From positions 107,742,501 through 107,806,500 of the forward strand of contig CM027380.1 in assembly GCA_015680905.1 (NCBI GenBank): 64,000 bases of DNA, in the 5' to 3' direction. The translations under genes and the position numbers were made by a program. Shown here piece by piece: positions 1-11,447 of this stretch; the stretch's first letter is position 1, and each line of letters opens with the position of its first letter. Under the pieces are notes generated by a model. It was not told where the DNA came from. It did no database searches and saw only the letters and a program-made list of their open reading frames with translations. This stretch comes from Coptis chinensis. Lineage: Eukaryota; Streptophyta; Magnoliopsida; Ranunculales; Ranunculaceae.

Positions 1-407
1 ACCATAGTCCACAACTCCACATAGACCAATTCCCTCAGCACTCCAATATAGCCTAACAAAGACAAAATTTCTACTGCCAAAATTTTCCAAATGGTGCAAT
101 CAAATTATTTTCATAATACTAATTGTGTTTGAAAAAAATATAGAAAACATTAGGTCCTTCGTTTTCTCTTGTATTCGACATTATCCATCCAAACCTTCCA
201 ACAAAAAACGATGTATCGAATTCTAATTAACTTAATAAATCACCCTACAGAAGTTACTGCCCACCCTGAAGCAAAGCACATTGGCTGCAAAACCTCATCG
301 TAGTATTGAGCCACTAAATCAAAGTTTGAATATTTCAAAACTCAGTAAAATTAGTTGTTCTGTTCAGATCATAAGGGATCAAACTTGTTTGAAGTAATTA
401 AAATTAC
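1..407. other. left-edge stretch without a recognised exon
   Basis: No coding stretch is recognisable on either strand. It lies downstream of the two homocysteine S-methyltransferase exons on the minus strand, so it is most simply the next intron of that gene. The following exon expected for this family is not visible here and should lie beyond the window edge if the gene is intact. Confidence 0.4.
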
Positions 408-785
408 CTGATATGAAGACGTTACTAATATATCTGCACCAGCCTCCAAATATTCTAAATGCACCTATAAACACATACAGAAGAGCGTATTGAGAAACAA
501 AATTTCATATCATCAACTCCAAATATGAACAGAATATAATGGCTAAGATCAAATTAAATTTTCAGTCAAACAATTAGAATCAAAGAATGGAGTAGAAAGC
601 CATACCTTCTTAATGAGTTGAGGATTTTTGATCAAGCAGAGAGCACTCCAAAGAGGGTCATTAATAGAAGTGCCATGTTTTTCAAGTTGTGTAGCGAAAC
701 CTCTATCAACAACAGCACATCCACCAGCTTTCTCTATAAGTTCCTCCAACAACAATACTTTCTGTGTTTTTATACCCAACCCCAT
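408..785 (-). CDS. homocysteine S-methyltransferase, 5' end (exons 1-2, partial)
   Basis: This is the N-terminal part of a homocysteine S-methyltransferase, a cytosolic enzyme that moves a methyl group from S-methylmethionine (or AdoMet) to homocysteine to make methionine. Exon 1 is 606-785, starts with a true ATG and encodes 60 residues including the family signature GGCAVVDRGFATQLEKHG. Exon 2 is 408-464 and encodes 19 residues (VHLEYLEAGADILVTSSYQ). Both junctions have GT/AG signals and join in phase 0. The usual DGGFATQLE motif reads DRGFATQLE here, a Gly-to-Arg change at an otherwise conserved position. The zinc-binding cysteines of the C-terminal half would lie off the left edge. Whether the gene is intact cannot be judged, and it could be a captured 5' fragment like its neighbours. 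Confidence 0.8.
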
Positions 786-2390
786 TTCTTCTTCTTGTTT
801 AAGAGTTTAGTTAGACTATCTTCCCTGAGAATGTGAAACGGGAATGTAGAGAAAAAACTGGGAAGAATATATAGGCATTTGACAACTAAGAAAGTTAGTT
901 GGACAGTGGTGAGGTTGGCAGACACAATGTGAATGTGGACATTGTTTAGTATTCAGGTTCAAATTCAACTCTAACATTTCAACAAAACAGCAGTGGGTTC
1001 ATTATCACGTCCATTTGTATTAAAAATGACTCAGAAGCACTCGAGGTGTTCACCTTTACAACTTTACAACTTGGCTGTAGCACTTTGCAACACTTTGCTC
1101 AATGTTTTATGTGTTTTACCAATACAAAGAACTCCCAGTGTTTTCAGTGTTTTTAAACTAAGGGTGTAAGCTCTATAAGCTCACGTATAAGTTCTTTCAG
1201 TGTTCCTAACAACCCATCAAACATCAAACTTTGTCAACAACCTCATCAACCCATCAAACATCAAACTTTACAACTTTTTCAGAGTCAAGGAAAGAACTTT
1301 TTCAGTTAACATTTGAGCAAACAACAACAACAACAACAACAAAGTGGATGCTCGAGACTTGAACAACAACAAAAACAGTTTGAAGGAATTCTTACCCCAG
1401 AAAGTCGCTTGGTCTGTGGAGAGATAAAGGTAGAGAATGGAGCTGGATAGGAAGGAAGCACACGCGGTGAAAATGGAGCCGGAGATGAGATGAGATGAGA
1501 TCGTATGGACCAGCTGGGAGTTAAGAGAGTGATGAAGAGTGGCTGTGGAAGTGCTGGAAGGCGAGAGTTTGTTCGAGAGAAAACCGAGCGAAAAGAAGAG
1601 AAGAGATCCCACGGGCCAGTTCTGAGTTTTTACATTAATAAAAAAATCCAGTTATTCAGCCCCAGATTTTAGATTCTGGAAACATGATCTACAGATGAGA
1701 CCCAATGATGGACATCGAATGAAAACATGAAAAACAAAGACGCAAGACACGGCCATGGCACGTCAACCATTTTGGAAACACTGGTAATGCTGGCTATGAA
1801 GGAGAAACAAAATATATTATTTACTGCAATGCATGCCTAAGATAAGTTTTAATCATATTTCTAGAATTTGAAGATAACTGTATTTACAAATGCAATCGAA
1901 TGCATTCATTTTCCATTAAAAAACATGTCAAAGACTTGAAAACAGCTGAAATTACAGAGGAATGACCACAAGAGTGCATCATGTACAGATTTCAAATGGA
2001 GAAGGTTAGAACAGATAATAATATGGTCAGTACAAAAGCAAAAGAAGACACAAAAGAAGGCTTGAACAATCACGACCAGGCTACTCTCATTAAAATGACA
2101 GCTCAACACTAACCGGACTCCAAAGCCGGCAAAGTTGACAAAAAAGTAAATTGTTTTGCAAGTTAGATTTTAAAAGCTCAATTTTTAGCAAAACGATCGA
2201 TGAATCAAACACTTAAAAGCAGTAACATCTTCAACATCATCTAAAGTAAATATTTCAAATGTTGTTATATACTTTGCCACAATTAGACACGTCAGAAAAC
2301 ATTTCGAACATGATTTGATGCTTCGTCAATGTTTTGTAGTGGTGTTAAACAAAACTGAAAAACAATCGGGGTGGATAAATTACCTCGATT
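786..2390. other. intergenic region, no supported gene
   Basis: It holds the upstream region of the methyltransferase and the downstream region of the GDSL fragment. A long minus-strand open frame at 1268-1612 has no ATG at its start and a low-complexity, Ser/Leu-rich translation, so I do not call it a gene. A CAA-type microsatellite lies around 1321-1342. Short inverted GATTCTA/CCTCGATT-type motifs occur around 2365-2425. Confidence 0.5.
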
Positions 2391-3262
2391 CTACAATCGG
2401 GGTTTCGGCTTTTTACCTCGATTCCACAATAGCTGTCTCACATTGACTGGGGACACGTACTGTTGAGAATTGTCGAAAATGATATCTATAAAGATTTTAA
2501 CAGTTGCTTCTGTTGGATGGAAGAGATCCCAGAACACATGATCTGTCCTTTTGGGACAGTACTGTGATATGGGGATGCAAGGAACATCAGCATTAAGGTT
2601 TCCTAGTCCACAACAAGCCGCTTTCACTTCAACAAATCCTGTTAAACGGAAACCCAGAAAAGTGAGGAAAGACTTCGTTTATGACTCTCTTTTAACTTCT
2701 TAACAAAGCAGAGCAAAGGAAGTTGTACCATAATTAGCAGGCTTTTGAATGAAGTTGAGCACGATATTGTAAGAGTCAGAGAAGGCATAGTTAACGTCTT
2801 TGAACTCAGTTTTCATTGCCTGCAACATAGACTTAGCACCCTCATTGTATTTATTAGACCAGTAATTTGATTCCTCTTTGCAACCACCCCCTGTTTTGTT
2901 TTGGTTTCTCTGAAATGGACAACATCCTACTGCCGGAATACCCACCACGAGAAATTTACGCGCTCCAAGGTTATAGAGCCTCTGAAAATATAATATAATA
3001 AAATAAAAATAAAAATAGAGAGTCTTCTTTCTAATATAAAAATGGTGCAGGATCATTGATCAGCATTGAGCATACTATCCACCTATGTTATGTTAAAAAT
3101 TTCGATATGATAAGACACTAAACTGTAAAAATTCAAAGAATACTTATCCGACAACACCTTTGTTACCTTCAAATATCCAGTCATCATGAGTGTCATAGAG
3201 TCTACTAACTCTTGAGGAGTAGTGTTTCTGTGAGGTCTTGACTCAAAGAGATAGCGGGATGA
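2391..3262 (-). pseudogene. GDSL esterase/lipase, 3' exons only
   Basis: Three minus-strand exons encode the C-terminal half of a plant GDSL (SGNH) esterase/lipase of the type with the motif LGARKFLVVGIPAVGCCP. The pieces are about 3167-3262 (ends TGYLK, donor GT), 2729-2981 (starts RLYNLGARKF, ends KPANYG in phase 1) and 2391-2638 (starts GFVEVKAACCGLG, includes FWDLFHPTEA with the catalytic HPTEA histidine block). Splice sites are canonical. The N-terminal exons with the GDS nucleophile serine and the block II glycine are absent upstream: at 3400-4075 the sequence changes to an unrelated gene fragment. I therefore infer a truncated relic. Secretion and catalysis are impossible from this piece alone. 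Confidence 0.72.
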
Positions 3263-3425
3263 AGCAAAACATATAATGTGACATCATCAACTCATTCTAC
3301 ACACAAATATTGGAAAACATAAGGGTATCAATAAGTGGCAAGGAAGCACGACAAAGTCCATGAAGGGTAAAAAGAGTTAGCACCAACTTCTTACTTTTGC
3401 AATGAAGGACTTGCGCTTTCTTTTT

Positions 3426-4073
3426 TTAATTTTCATTTGCCTCAGAAACAGCACTAAGATCAAATCCAGAATCTTCTTTTCTTTGAATGTTTTTATGAGC
3501 ACTATTGTCGACCCCAGCTGGTGACTTGTGCCCTTTATCCCCTGACATTTTCGCTTTTCCTCTTTGATGGTTTCCAGACATAGCTTCAGGTCTGCTAGAC
3601 TTCTCAACCACATTGGATGTTGTCTTTTCTTCCTTAAACTGCACAGATGATTCTACACAGACAGATCAATAACAGTTATAGCCTTAACCAAAAAAAAAAA
3701 AAAAAAAAAAGCAAAGAAAAACTCAAACTTTACACATGTGAGATCATGTTAAACCAGAACATAAGGTTCTATACTAAAAGTCTACAAGTTTTAAAGATAT
3801 AATTACTCACACCCACAAATGTGGTGCACACAGTCAAATTACAACCAGAAAAAGTGTCATACTCCAAGAATAGAGTACTGTACAAAAATGAACTACAAAG
3901 ATCATATTAGTTCCTTTCACTTACAATGATATGATGTAGACCTGTAGACAATAATTAAAGAAGAAGAAGAAGAAGAGAATCACTACGCATACCCGATTCA
4001 ATAGCGGATGTTGGGGCAAGCTTCATGGACAAATCTGACAAAGTGCACAGAGCATCCAGTGCAGAGCTTTCAT
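3426..4073 (-). pseudogene. ALWAYS EARLY (ALY/LIN-9-type) gene fragment, two exons
   Basis: Two short exons on the minus strand, 3993-4073 and 3426-3652, splice with good GT/AG signals. They give a continuous stretch beginning ESSALDALCTLSDLSMKL and crossing the junction as AIESESSVQFKEE. This matches the central region of plant ALWAYS EARLY proteins, Myb/DIRP chromatin proteins of DREAM-like complexes, which carry the motif SALQTLADLSL followed by ESESSVQLKEE. The frame ends in a stop after SEANEN. The DIRP domain, the SANT domain and the C-terminus are all missing on both sides, so this is an isolated internal fragment. The family call rests on remembered motifs and should be checked by protein search. 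Neighbouring GDSL and PPR relics lie on the same strand. Confidence 0.6.
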
Positions 4074-4175
4074 CTACAAAGAGAAAATGGAAAACAAGAA
4101 AGAACCAAAATTACAAAAAATACACAGAATCTTCAAAAAAGAAGGACAAAGCAGGTTATAACATTCCTATCCTCT

Positions 4176-5614
4176 TCAAGGATTTTGTCCATTCCTTACA
4201 TACCCCCTCTCCTTCATTCTCAGTTCTAGTTCCTTCAATACAGTCGTGATTTCTGCTTCTTGCGTGCATGAAGACAAATCTCCTGCATAGAATATGTAAG
4301 TTGCATCTTTGATCTCAACCCAACTACACCCAGGTTCTTTTCGGATACCATGTCGCTTCATCTCAGACTGTATTTTATAGGCATTCTCCCACTTCCCAAT
4401 TTTTGCAAATGTATTTGACATTGTCACATATGCACCTGCAACTTGTTGGTTTGAATCGATTAGCCTTTGTCCAGCCTCAACAGTGATATCTAACCTTCCA
4501 TGAGTCCTACTAGCCGATAGAAGTGAACCCCACAACAATGCCGCCTCTTTGGCTTCTGTACGAATAGTCTTAGCCAACTGGTGAGCTTCATCAAGGCAAC
4601 CTGTGCGACCGAGCATATCAACAGTGCAGATGTAATGTTTTGCATCAGGAACTATCCCATGCTTTGTGCCTTTGTGTACATTGAATTCAAATATTCAAGG
4701 CCTATGTCAACAAGACCTGAATGGTTACAAGCATGCAAAACGCCAAGAAAAGTTACATCATTGGGTTTAATTCCCCTTTCAAGCATCTCTTGAAAGAGGT
4801 CTAGTGACAAATTCCCCTGCCCATACTTTGCACCTCCCACAATCATTGATGTATAAGGAATAACAGATGGGTTCTGAATCATCCGAAAAACCTTATTCAA
4901 ATATGTAATGCAACCACATTTGGCGTACATGTCAACCAGTGTACTCGCAATCACATTACTACCATCATAACCACGGCGAAATACAGCTCCATGTGTCACT
5001 TTCCCTGCAGCTAACCTACCCAAGCTTGCAGAAGCACTAATAATGCTTCCTAAAGTAAAATGATTCTGCGACATTGACACAATAAATTCCCTAAACAACG
5101 AAAGTGCATTCTCCCCTAATGCATTCTGCACATACAATGCTATAATAGAAGTCCAAGAAACTACATTCCTATAAACCATCGTATCAAAAACTTTACAAGC
5201 TTCAACAACATCATTACACTTCCCATACATATTGATAAGCGAAGTACAAACTCCAATATCATCTTTTAAGCCAATAATCTCAACATGGGCATAAATTTTT
5301 CTACCATTTTCAACGAGAATGGAGCAAGCATTTATGACAGTAGTGAATGTATACGAATTAGGCAGAACATGACTTTTTAACATCATTTCAAAAACCCCAA
5401 GAGCCTTTTGAGATTTTCTACTGTTAATATAACCAGACATGAGAGATGTCCAAGAAACGACATTCGGCTTTTGAGCATCTTTAATATTATAAAATCTTAC
5501 ATAGGCGTTCAGAAGATGGTTTGTTGTAATGGTATGATTCAGGAATCCAGATTTTAGGATGTTGGGGTGGACTGAAATTACAGAATTTAAGGTTTTAGAG
5601 TTTTGGAGGAAAGG
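4176..5614 (-). pseudogene. PLS-class pentatricopeptide repeat protein, broken
   Basis: This intronless minus-strand reading frame is full of PPR repeats such as NVVSWTSLMSGY, VVSWTSIIALYVQNA and PNDVTFLGVLHACNHSGLVD. It ends in E/E+ type motifs (LLWGSLLSASRTHGR, EPGCSWVEIKDATYIFYAGD) and stops after MKERGYVRNGQNP with no DYW domain. Plant PLS-class PPR proteins are organelle RNA-binding proteins, often C-to-U editing factors. Three lesions are visible. No ATG exists before residue MSGYIN (ATG at 5440), although homologous coding runs up to 5614. A repeat-linker segment is shortened in KDAQKPNVVSW. A frameshift near 4650-4660 separates GLEYLNSMYTK from KHGIVPDAKHY and is explained by a 7-base insertion. 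It most resembles Arabidopsis At4g15720-type proteins (from memory). I call it a pseudogene. Confidence 0.75.
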
Positions 5615-5640
5615 TTTATTAAGGGTTTAAGAAGAAATAT

Positions 5641-6644
5641 TTTGGGTTTAAGGTGAATCTTCATTGGTATCAATCAACTACTAGTACCTATATTTACTTA
5701 TTTAGTGTCAGTTGGGGTATTTTTTTGGTCATTGTAACATGGAAAAATTGTTTTTGCTAGTTTTTTTTTCTAATGTCTTGAAACCTGTCTTTCGAGATCA
5801 ATAGTTAGTATGGTCTTCGGATTTTAATTGGAATTGGTAATTGTAATTATATAGGGGAGGGCAGGGGCTCATCATCTTTTTTTTTTTTTTTTTTTTCAAA
5901 ATATGAATAGTTGTGTTATTTAAGTGACATTAGTGAGGTTTTTCTAAATTCTTAATAAAAAAGAACTTGTTCTAATTTCAGTGAGAGAAATGAGAAATAA
6001 TTATATAATTTAAGAGACATTAAATAGGTTCTTCTAAATTATTAATAAAGGGAAGGAGGGAGCAAATAGGGAAATCATCAATTGCCTACTCGACAGTAGA
6101 GAAGGTTCCTAAAAACCTGGCTATCATATAGCATAGAGATGTTGTGGCCAACTAAAATAGGTCACCTAATAAACAAATAGGTCACCTAAGAAGTTAGGGC
6201 TGACCAGTTATGCTAGGATATCTCATTTGGTGCCCCATTTAAAATTTAATTTAAAATTTAAATAGGAGCTAAAAATGTTATGAGTTGGGAGCCCTAGTAG
6301 GCTATAACTCATGCTATTTCCAAAATGGCATTGATTATGGAGCAGTGGGCTGTGGGCCTTGCACCTGTATTCATATGAATCCACACCACATTTTTGGAGT
6401 CTGGACAACCATAGTGCGTAAGAAGCTGCATGGTCGACCACTAGTCCTTGTTCTGCAAAAGTTGAGTCATTTTGCATTGCTAAATTTGTAGCTTACACTT
6501 CTTTGTTCATCTCTTTTCCTAAATTCTAAGTCATGCGGTCATTGATAACTATAAGTGAATAAGTTGATTTGAAGCACTGCTCAAGGAAGATTATGATTGT
6601 GAGTTTGGTTGAGCAACGAATTTTAAAGCAATCCCAAAATACTT
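5641..6644. other. intergenic region with poly-T tract
   Basis: No recognisable gene. A long T run is at 5875-5896. Short open frames at 6223-6491 on both strands overlap and match nothing I know. A sequence reading TCTCTATGCTATATGATAGC on the minus strand begins at 6139 after an A and resembles plant Helitron 5' ends. It is noted only as a candidate for an element holding the minus-strand relics to its left. Confidence 0.35.
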
Positions 6645-6795
6645 TAAAGCTTGTTGGAGTTTATTTTGGCATTGCATGGTAAACCCACCCTGAAAGTGTT
6701 AGACTTGGAAAACACAGAAACAAAACTAATGATCTCAATATGAAGATTTTCCTGAATACATATATAGAATTATGGTTCTGCTAATTCGTGCTCTA
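6645..6795. repeat. duplicated block X, left part (copy 1)
   Basis: This segment is closely similar to 18497-18648, sharing for example GCTTGTTGGAGTTTATTTTGG and TTCGTGCTCTA. Its continuation on the other side of the Copia insertion is 11863-12240. Together they form one copy of a duplicated non-coding block that the retrotransposon split. Confidence 0.8.
6791..6795. repeat. target-site duplication of the Copia element (left)
   Basis: CTCTA immediately before the left LTR. The right copy at 11858-11862 reads CTCTT. The paralogous empty site at 18644-18648 reads CTCTA once, followed directly by GATATTAAAT. Confidence 0.75.
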
Positions 6796-7205
6796 TGTGA
6801 GATCTAATTTAGTTGAGATCTCAAACTTGCAGACTTAATACGTGTAGATAGATTGAACAAATGATATGAGAAAGAAATCAATTGACAAAAAGACAATCAA
6901 GAATTAATCAATGCACTTTTTATATATTGAATCATCTACAGAACTTGAACTTTTGATAAACAAGACCTACTCACAATATATTCTCACTCTCACGGAACAT
7001 ATACTTAAACATACCCTTATTCCTCATCTTTCTACGTTATGCACCTCACATATTTATATAGCCTTCACAACCTTACTAATTCCTACAATCTTCTATTACT
7101 AACCAAACTCTAATTGCTAAAACCAATATGGTTTCTAATAAGCTTACAAACCTCAATTTATAACTCCAAGCAATAGACTTGCTAATCTCAATTAGAACTC
7201 CAACA
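6796..7205 (-). repeat. Copia 3' LTR
   Basis: On the plus strand it runs from TGTGAGATCTAATTTAG to AACTCCAACA. It aligns along its whole length with 11448-11857. In element orientation it starts TG and ends CA, as LTRs do. Confidence 0.92.
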
Positions 7206-7280
7206 GCCTCCCTTAAATTGAGATTACACAACGTACAAGAACTCAATTTATAATTCTAGCAGCCTCCCTTAAATTGAGAT
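7206..7280 (-). repeat. polypurine tract, duplicated
   Basis: Read on the minus strand, CAATTTAAGGGAGGC directly precedes the 3' LTR and is the expected plus-strand primer. The same segment (plus-strand GCCTCCCTTAAATTGAGAT) recurs at about 7262-7280, separated by a stretch resembling the LTR edge. The tract region is therefore present twice. Confidence 0.7.
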
Positions 7281-10200
7281 CTCTCAATGAGACCATTCCC
7301 AACATCTTTTGCAACTTGATAAATGTATTGGTCTTCAATGGCTTAGTAAAAATATCAGCTACTTGATCACTGGATGGGCAGAATTCCAAAACAATTTCGT
7401 TCTCCTTAACAAGTTCACGAATGCAATGATACTTGATATCAATGTGTTTACTCCTCCCATGAAAAATTGAATTCTTCGTGAGTGCAATAGCCGACTTGTT
7501 GTCACACACAATCTTTGTCGGAATCTCTTGCTTCTGCTTCAATTCTTCCAACATCCTTCATAATCACACTGCTTGAGTAGCACAATAAGCTGCTGCAATA
7601 TACTCTGCTTCAGCTGATGACAAAGCTTGTTGCTTTTTAGAAGACCATGAAAAAACTCTTGAGCCCATATGAAATGCATAGCCTGAAGTGCTCTTCCTTT
7701 TTTCTATATCACCAGCCCAATCACTATCTGTATAACCAACAAGTGCACTACTATGAGATGTTGAGTAAAAAATACAATAGTCCTGCGTACCTTGAATATA
7801 GCGTAATATGCGCTTTGCTGCTTGCAAATGAGACTGGTGTGGAGACTCCATGAATATGCTAATTATCCCAACTCCATACATGATATCTGGTCTAGTAGAA
7901 GTCAAGTAATGAAGATTTCCTACTAACCTTTTAAAATAAGTGGGGTTAACAAATTCTCTTGTACCATCTTTGACTAGTTTTAACTTATCCTCAACTATTG
8001 TCATGATAGACTTGCACAATTCCATCTGAAAACGTTCTAAAACATCTTGTGCATATTTCCTTTATGAAACAAATATTCCATCATCTCGTTGGATCACTTC
8101 GAGTCCCAAAAAATAGGACATTAACCCCATATCAGTCATCTCAAACTGCTTAATCATAGCCTCCCTAAACTCTTCAGTCATCTTCACATCACTGCCAGTA
8201 AAAATCAAATCATCCACATATAAACACACAATAAGGAAACCGCCATTCGAGTTAGCTTTGACATATAAAGTGTGTTCATATGGACACTTTTGAAACCCAT
8301 TACCACAAAAATACAAATCAATCCTCGTATACCACGCCCTGGGAGCTTGTTTTAGGCCATACAAGGCCTTCTTCAATTTGTAAACTTGTGTTTCCTTCCC
8401 TTTCTGTAAATATCATGCAGGTTGTTCAACATATACCTCTTCTTCTAAAACACCATTTAAGAAAGAAGATTTGACATCCATCTGATAAATTTTCTAACTA
8501 AATTTTGCAGCCAAAACGAGTAGCATACGAACAATGTCAAGTCTAGCAACAGGAGCAAAGACTTCAAAATAATCAATACTTGGCTTTTGCTTGTAACCTT
8601 TTGCTACTAACCTGGCTTTATAACGATCTACTTCCCCATCGGAGTTGTACTTTGTCTTGAACACCCACTTGACACCAATTGCTTTTTTGCCATGTGGAAG
8701 AGTTATGAGTTCCCATGTGTTGTTCTTTTCAATAGCACTAAGTTCTTCATCCATAGCTTGTACCCATCTGTCATCCTGAGCTGTTTGTTCAAAAAGGACT
8801 GGATCACAATCTGCAAAGAGTTGAAATTTACAATTTATTCATCGGATGCATCTGTATCTTTAGACAAAATACAATCTTGTAGACGTGCAGGCAAAACAGT
8901 CTGACATTGAGGTAGAGAAGATGCCAATTCCCCTTGTGGTGGTGCTATATCTTCTGGAGATGGATCTATCACTAGATCTGGGAGTGCTAACAGGTTGTAC
9001 AAAAGGCTGAATAGATGTCTCAACAGATGAATTTGGAGCAACAATTGGTATTACCGCATATACTTCTTTTCTTGAACCCCAATCCCACACACCATGCTCA
9101 TCAAATATAACATCACGACTTATAATCAACTTTCTTGTATCTGGATTATATAATTTGTAGTCTTTTGTAACATTATTGTAGCCAATAAAAATGCACTTCT
9201 CACCTTTATCATCAAGCTTTTTAAGAAGTTCAGCTCGTTAGGAATATGTGCATATGCAATGCACCCAAACACCCTAAGATGACGAACATTTGGTCTTCTA
9301 CCACTCCATGCTTCCTCCGGAGTTATATTCCAAACACTCCTTGTAGGACGTATGCCTATTCAACAAATATATAGCACATGCAACTGCCTCACCACAAAAT
9401 ACTTTAGGCAAAGACTTCTCTTTACGCATAGCATGAACCATATCCATAATAGTTATGTTCTTCCTTTCAGCTATCTTGTTTTGTTGAGGAGTGTATCTAG
9501 CGGTCATCGATCTAATGTTGAATACCACACTCTACAAAATACTCAGAAACAACTGTATACTTTGTACCCTGGCCTATCTGTTTGTTCAACACTTTAAGCT
9601 GATAACCAATCTGATTCTCAACATAAGCTTTGAATTTTTAAAGGTAACAAAAGCTTCGAATTTTTGTTTCAACAAATAAACCCATGCCTTTCTACTATAG
9701 TCATCAATGAAAGTAATAAAATACCGATTACCTCCATGTGAAGGAACTTCAAGAGGCCCACACAAATCCAAATGAACCAACTTCAGTGGTTGTCTAACTC
9801 TCCAAGATTTTCCAACTGGAAAAAGGGTCTCGATGTTGCTTCCCAATGATACAACTTTCATATCTATTATCAGGAACATCAATACCCGGCAACCCTGAAA
9901 CCATCTCTTTCTTTGCAAGCAATTCCAAACTTTAAAGTTTATATGCCCCAACCGCATATGCCACAACCAAGATTCACTATTCACGATAGAATTAAAGCAA
10001 TATACTTTTCCATACTGGATATTTAACTAAAATAAATGTTTTTTTAATCATATGTACCTTAGCCAATAATCTTTTCGTGCTATCAATTATAGTACGTGCA
10101 AACTCCATTAGAAATCCACATATCATACCCCTTTTCAGATAATTGGCCCATACTCAACAAATTTTAATGCAAACCTGGGATCTAATACACATCCGAAATA

Positions 10201-10409
10201 TGATTTTGAGAACCATATTTTAGTGCAATGCCAATTTTTCCTTTTCCCATAACTGGAACTGATGTATTATTTCCAAACTTCACTTCAGACTGAATTGATT
10301 TGTCCAAATCAGAAAACAACTCTTTAGTCCCACACATGTGATTACTACACCTAGTATCTAAAAACCACTTGTTTTGATCAACTTCTGCAGCATTGCAAGC
10401 TAACAACAA
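7243..10409 (-). pseudogene. Copia pol polyprotein relic (PR-IN-RT-RH)
   Basis: Read on the minus strand from right to left, broken frames cover the full Copia pol. Protease is at 10182-10409 with WFLDTRCSNHM (family DTGCSNHM, so the catalytic-loop Gly is Arg). The GAG-pre-integrase and integrase start is at 9586-9984 with LWHMRLGHI and HLDLCGPLEVPSHGGNRYF. Integrase continues at 9298-9528 with TARYTPQQNKIAERKN. Reverse transcriptase is at 8494-8754 ([16 protein letters not shown]) and 8062-8376, with the catalytic YVDDLIFTGSD. RNase H is at 7564-8025 (YTDSDWAGD, SSAEAEYIA) and 7243-7554 (CDNKSAIAL, HGRSKHIDIKYH). Frameshifts or stops separate these pieces, so no functional polyprotein is made. 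Confidence 0.9.
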
Positions 10410-11404
10410 AGTCTGAGATTCTTCTGTTGTATTTTCAGTAGTAATAGTTGCCCTTCCTCCCTTTTTTTCATCTTGAAACCCACACTCAGATTGATAATGA
10501 CCAAACTTATTGCAATTATAACATTGAATATGATCTTTGTTTCTTCCAGTATTATTATCCTTAAGCCAACGCTTAGACTAATAATGACCAAATCCGTTGC
10601 AATTGTAGCACTGAATTTGAGATTTATCAAAATTTTGGTTCTTACCTCTTCGTTGAGTACGTACACCATTAGGTTGCCACATGCCTTTGTTACCCACATG
10701 CCTTTGTTACTTGAATTTCTGCCTTGTTGATGATCACGAGATTGTGAATCACCTTTCTTTAAGTTCATCTGACTTTGTAATGCTTCTTCAACTGCAACTT
10801 GTTTTTCAGCCTTCTCATTAATTCTTTGTTCATGTGCTTGTAGAGAACCCATCAATTCTTCTATAGACAGTGTTGACACATCTTTCGATTATTCTATTAC
10901 GGTTACTACATAGTCAAAACGATCTGAAAGACTACGTAGAATTTTTCCCACAATTTGGAGATCTTTTACCTTGTCTCCGTTAGTCCGCATCTAATTTGCA
11001 AGTGCCAAAGTTCTAGAAAAATAGTCAGAAAATGTTTCCAATTTTTCCATCTGAAAAAGTTCGTATTATCATCGTAAAGTCTGCAAACGCACATTTTTAA
11101 CTTTGTCAGCACCTTTGTAATAATTGAACAAAGTGTCCCAAGCCTTCTTTGATGACTGAACATAAGAATTTTTTTGATAAACTGCAGAATCAATCGCTCG
11201 ATGAATGCACAGTAAAGCTTTATAGTCTTTTGCTCAAAATTCAAATAGTGTCTTCTTTTCTGCGTCGGTAAGTTTCGATTCATCTATATCTCATACATCT
11301 TGATATTTAAACAAAATCTCCATCTGAAATCGCCAATCATCGAAATTCTTTCTATCGAACGACTTAGGAATCATATGATGTGAAAAAGAATCATTAGTTG
11401 CCAT
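10410..11404 (-). pseudogene. Copia gag relic with two CCHC knuckles
   Basis: An ATG at 11404 on the minus strand opens MATNDSFSHHMIPKSFD, followed by a Trp-rich gag start (DDWRFQMEILFKYQD) that hits a stop. Later pieces include the coiled segment EELMGSLQAHEQRINEKAEKQ around 10800-10860. Two zinc-knuckle sequences are readable in another frame: one at about 10590-10625 (CYNCNGFGHY followed by a stop) and one at about 10480-10525 (CYNCNKFGHYQSEC). Frames change several times, so the protein is dead. Confidence 0.82.
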
Positions 11405-11432
11405 CAATCAAACCATATCTTCAATTAACACT

Positions 11433-11447
11433 TGCTCTGATACCAAA
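11433..11447 (-). other. Copia primer binding site (initiator Met tRNA)
   Basis: On the minus strand TTTGGTATCAGAGCA follows the 5' LTR directly. TGGTATCAGAGC is the standard complement of the plant initiator methionine tRNA 3' end used by Copia elements. Confidence 0.88.

Noticed and set aside
1268-1612. 114-codon minus-strand open frame, Ser/Leu-rich, with a GTAAG-like donor inside
   Set aside because: The frame opens with GTG, not ATG; the translation is low complexity and no family resemblance is visible.
2100-2130. CCGG...CCGG hairpin near CTAA as a possible Helitron 3' end on the minus strand
   Set aside because: The order of hairpin and CTRR does not fit a minus-strand terminus.
6223-6491. 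Overlapping open frames on both strands
   Set aside because: No motif or splice structure supports either; they are mirror shadows of each other.
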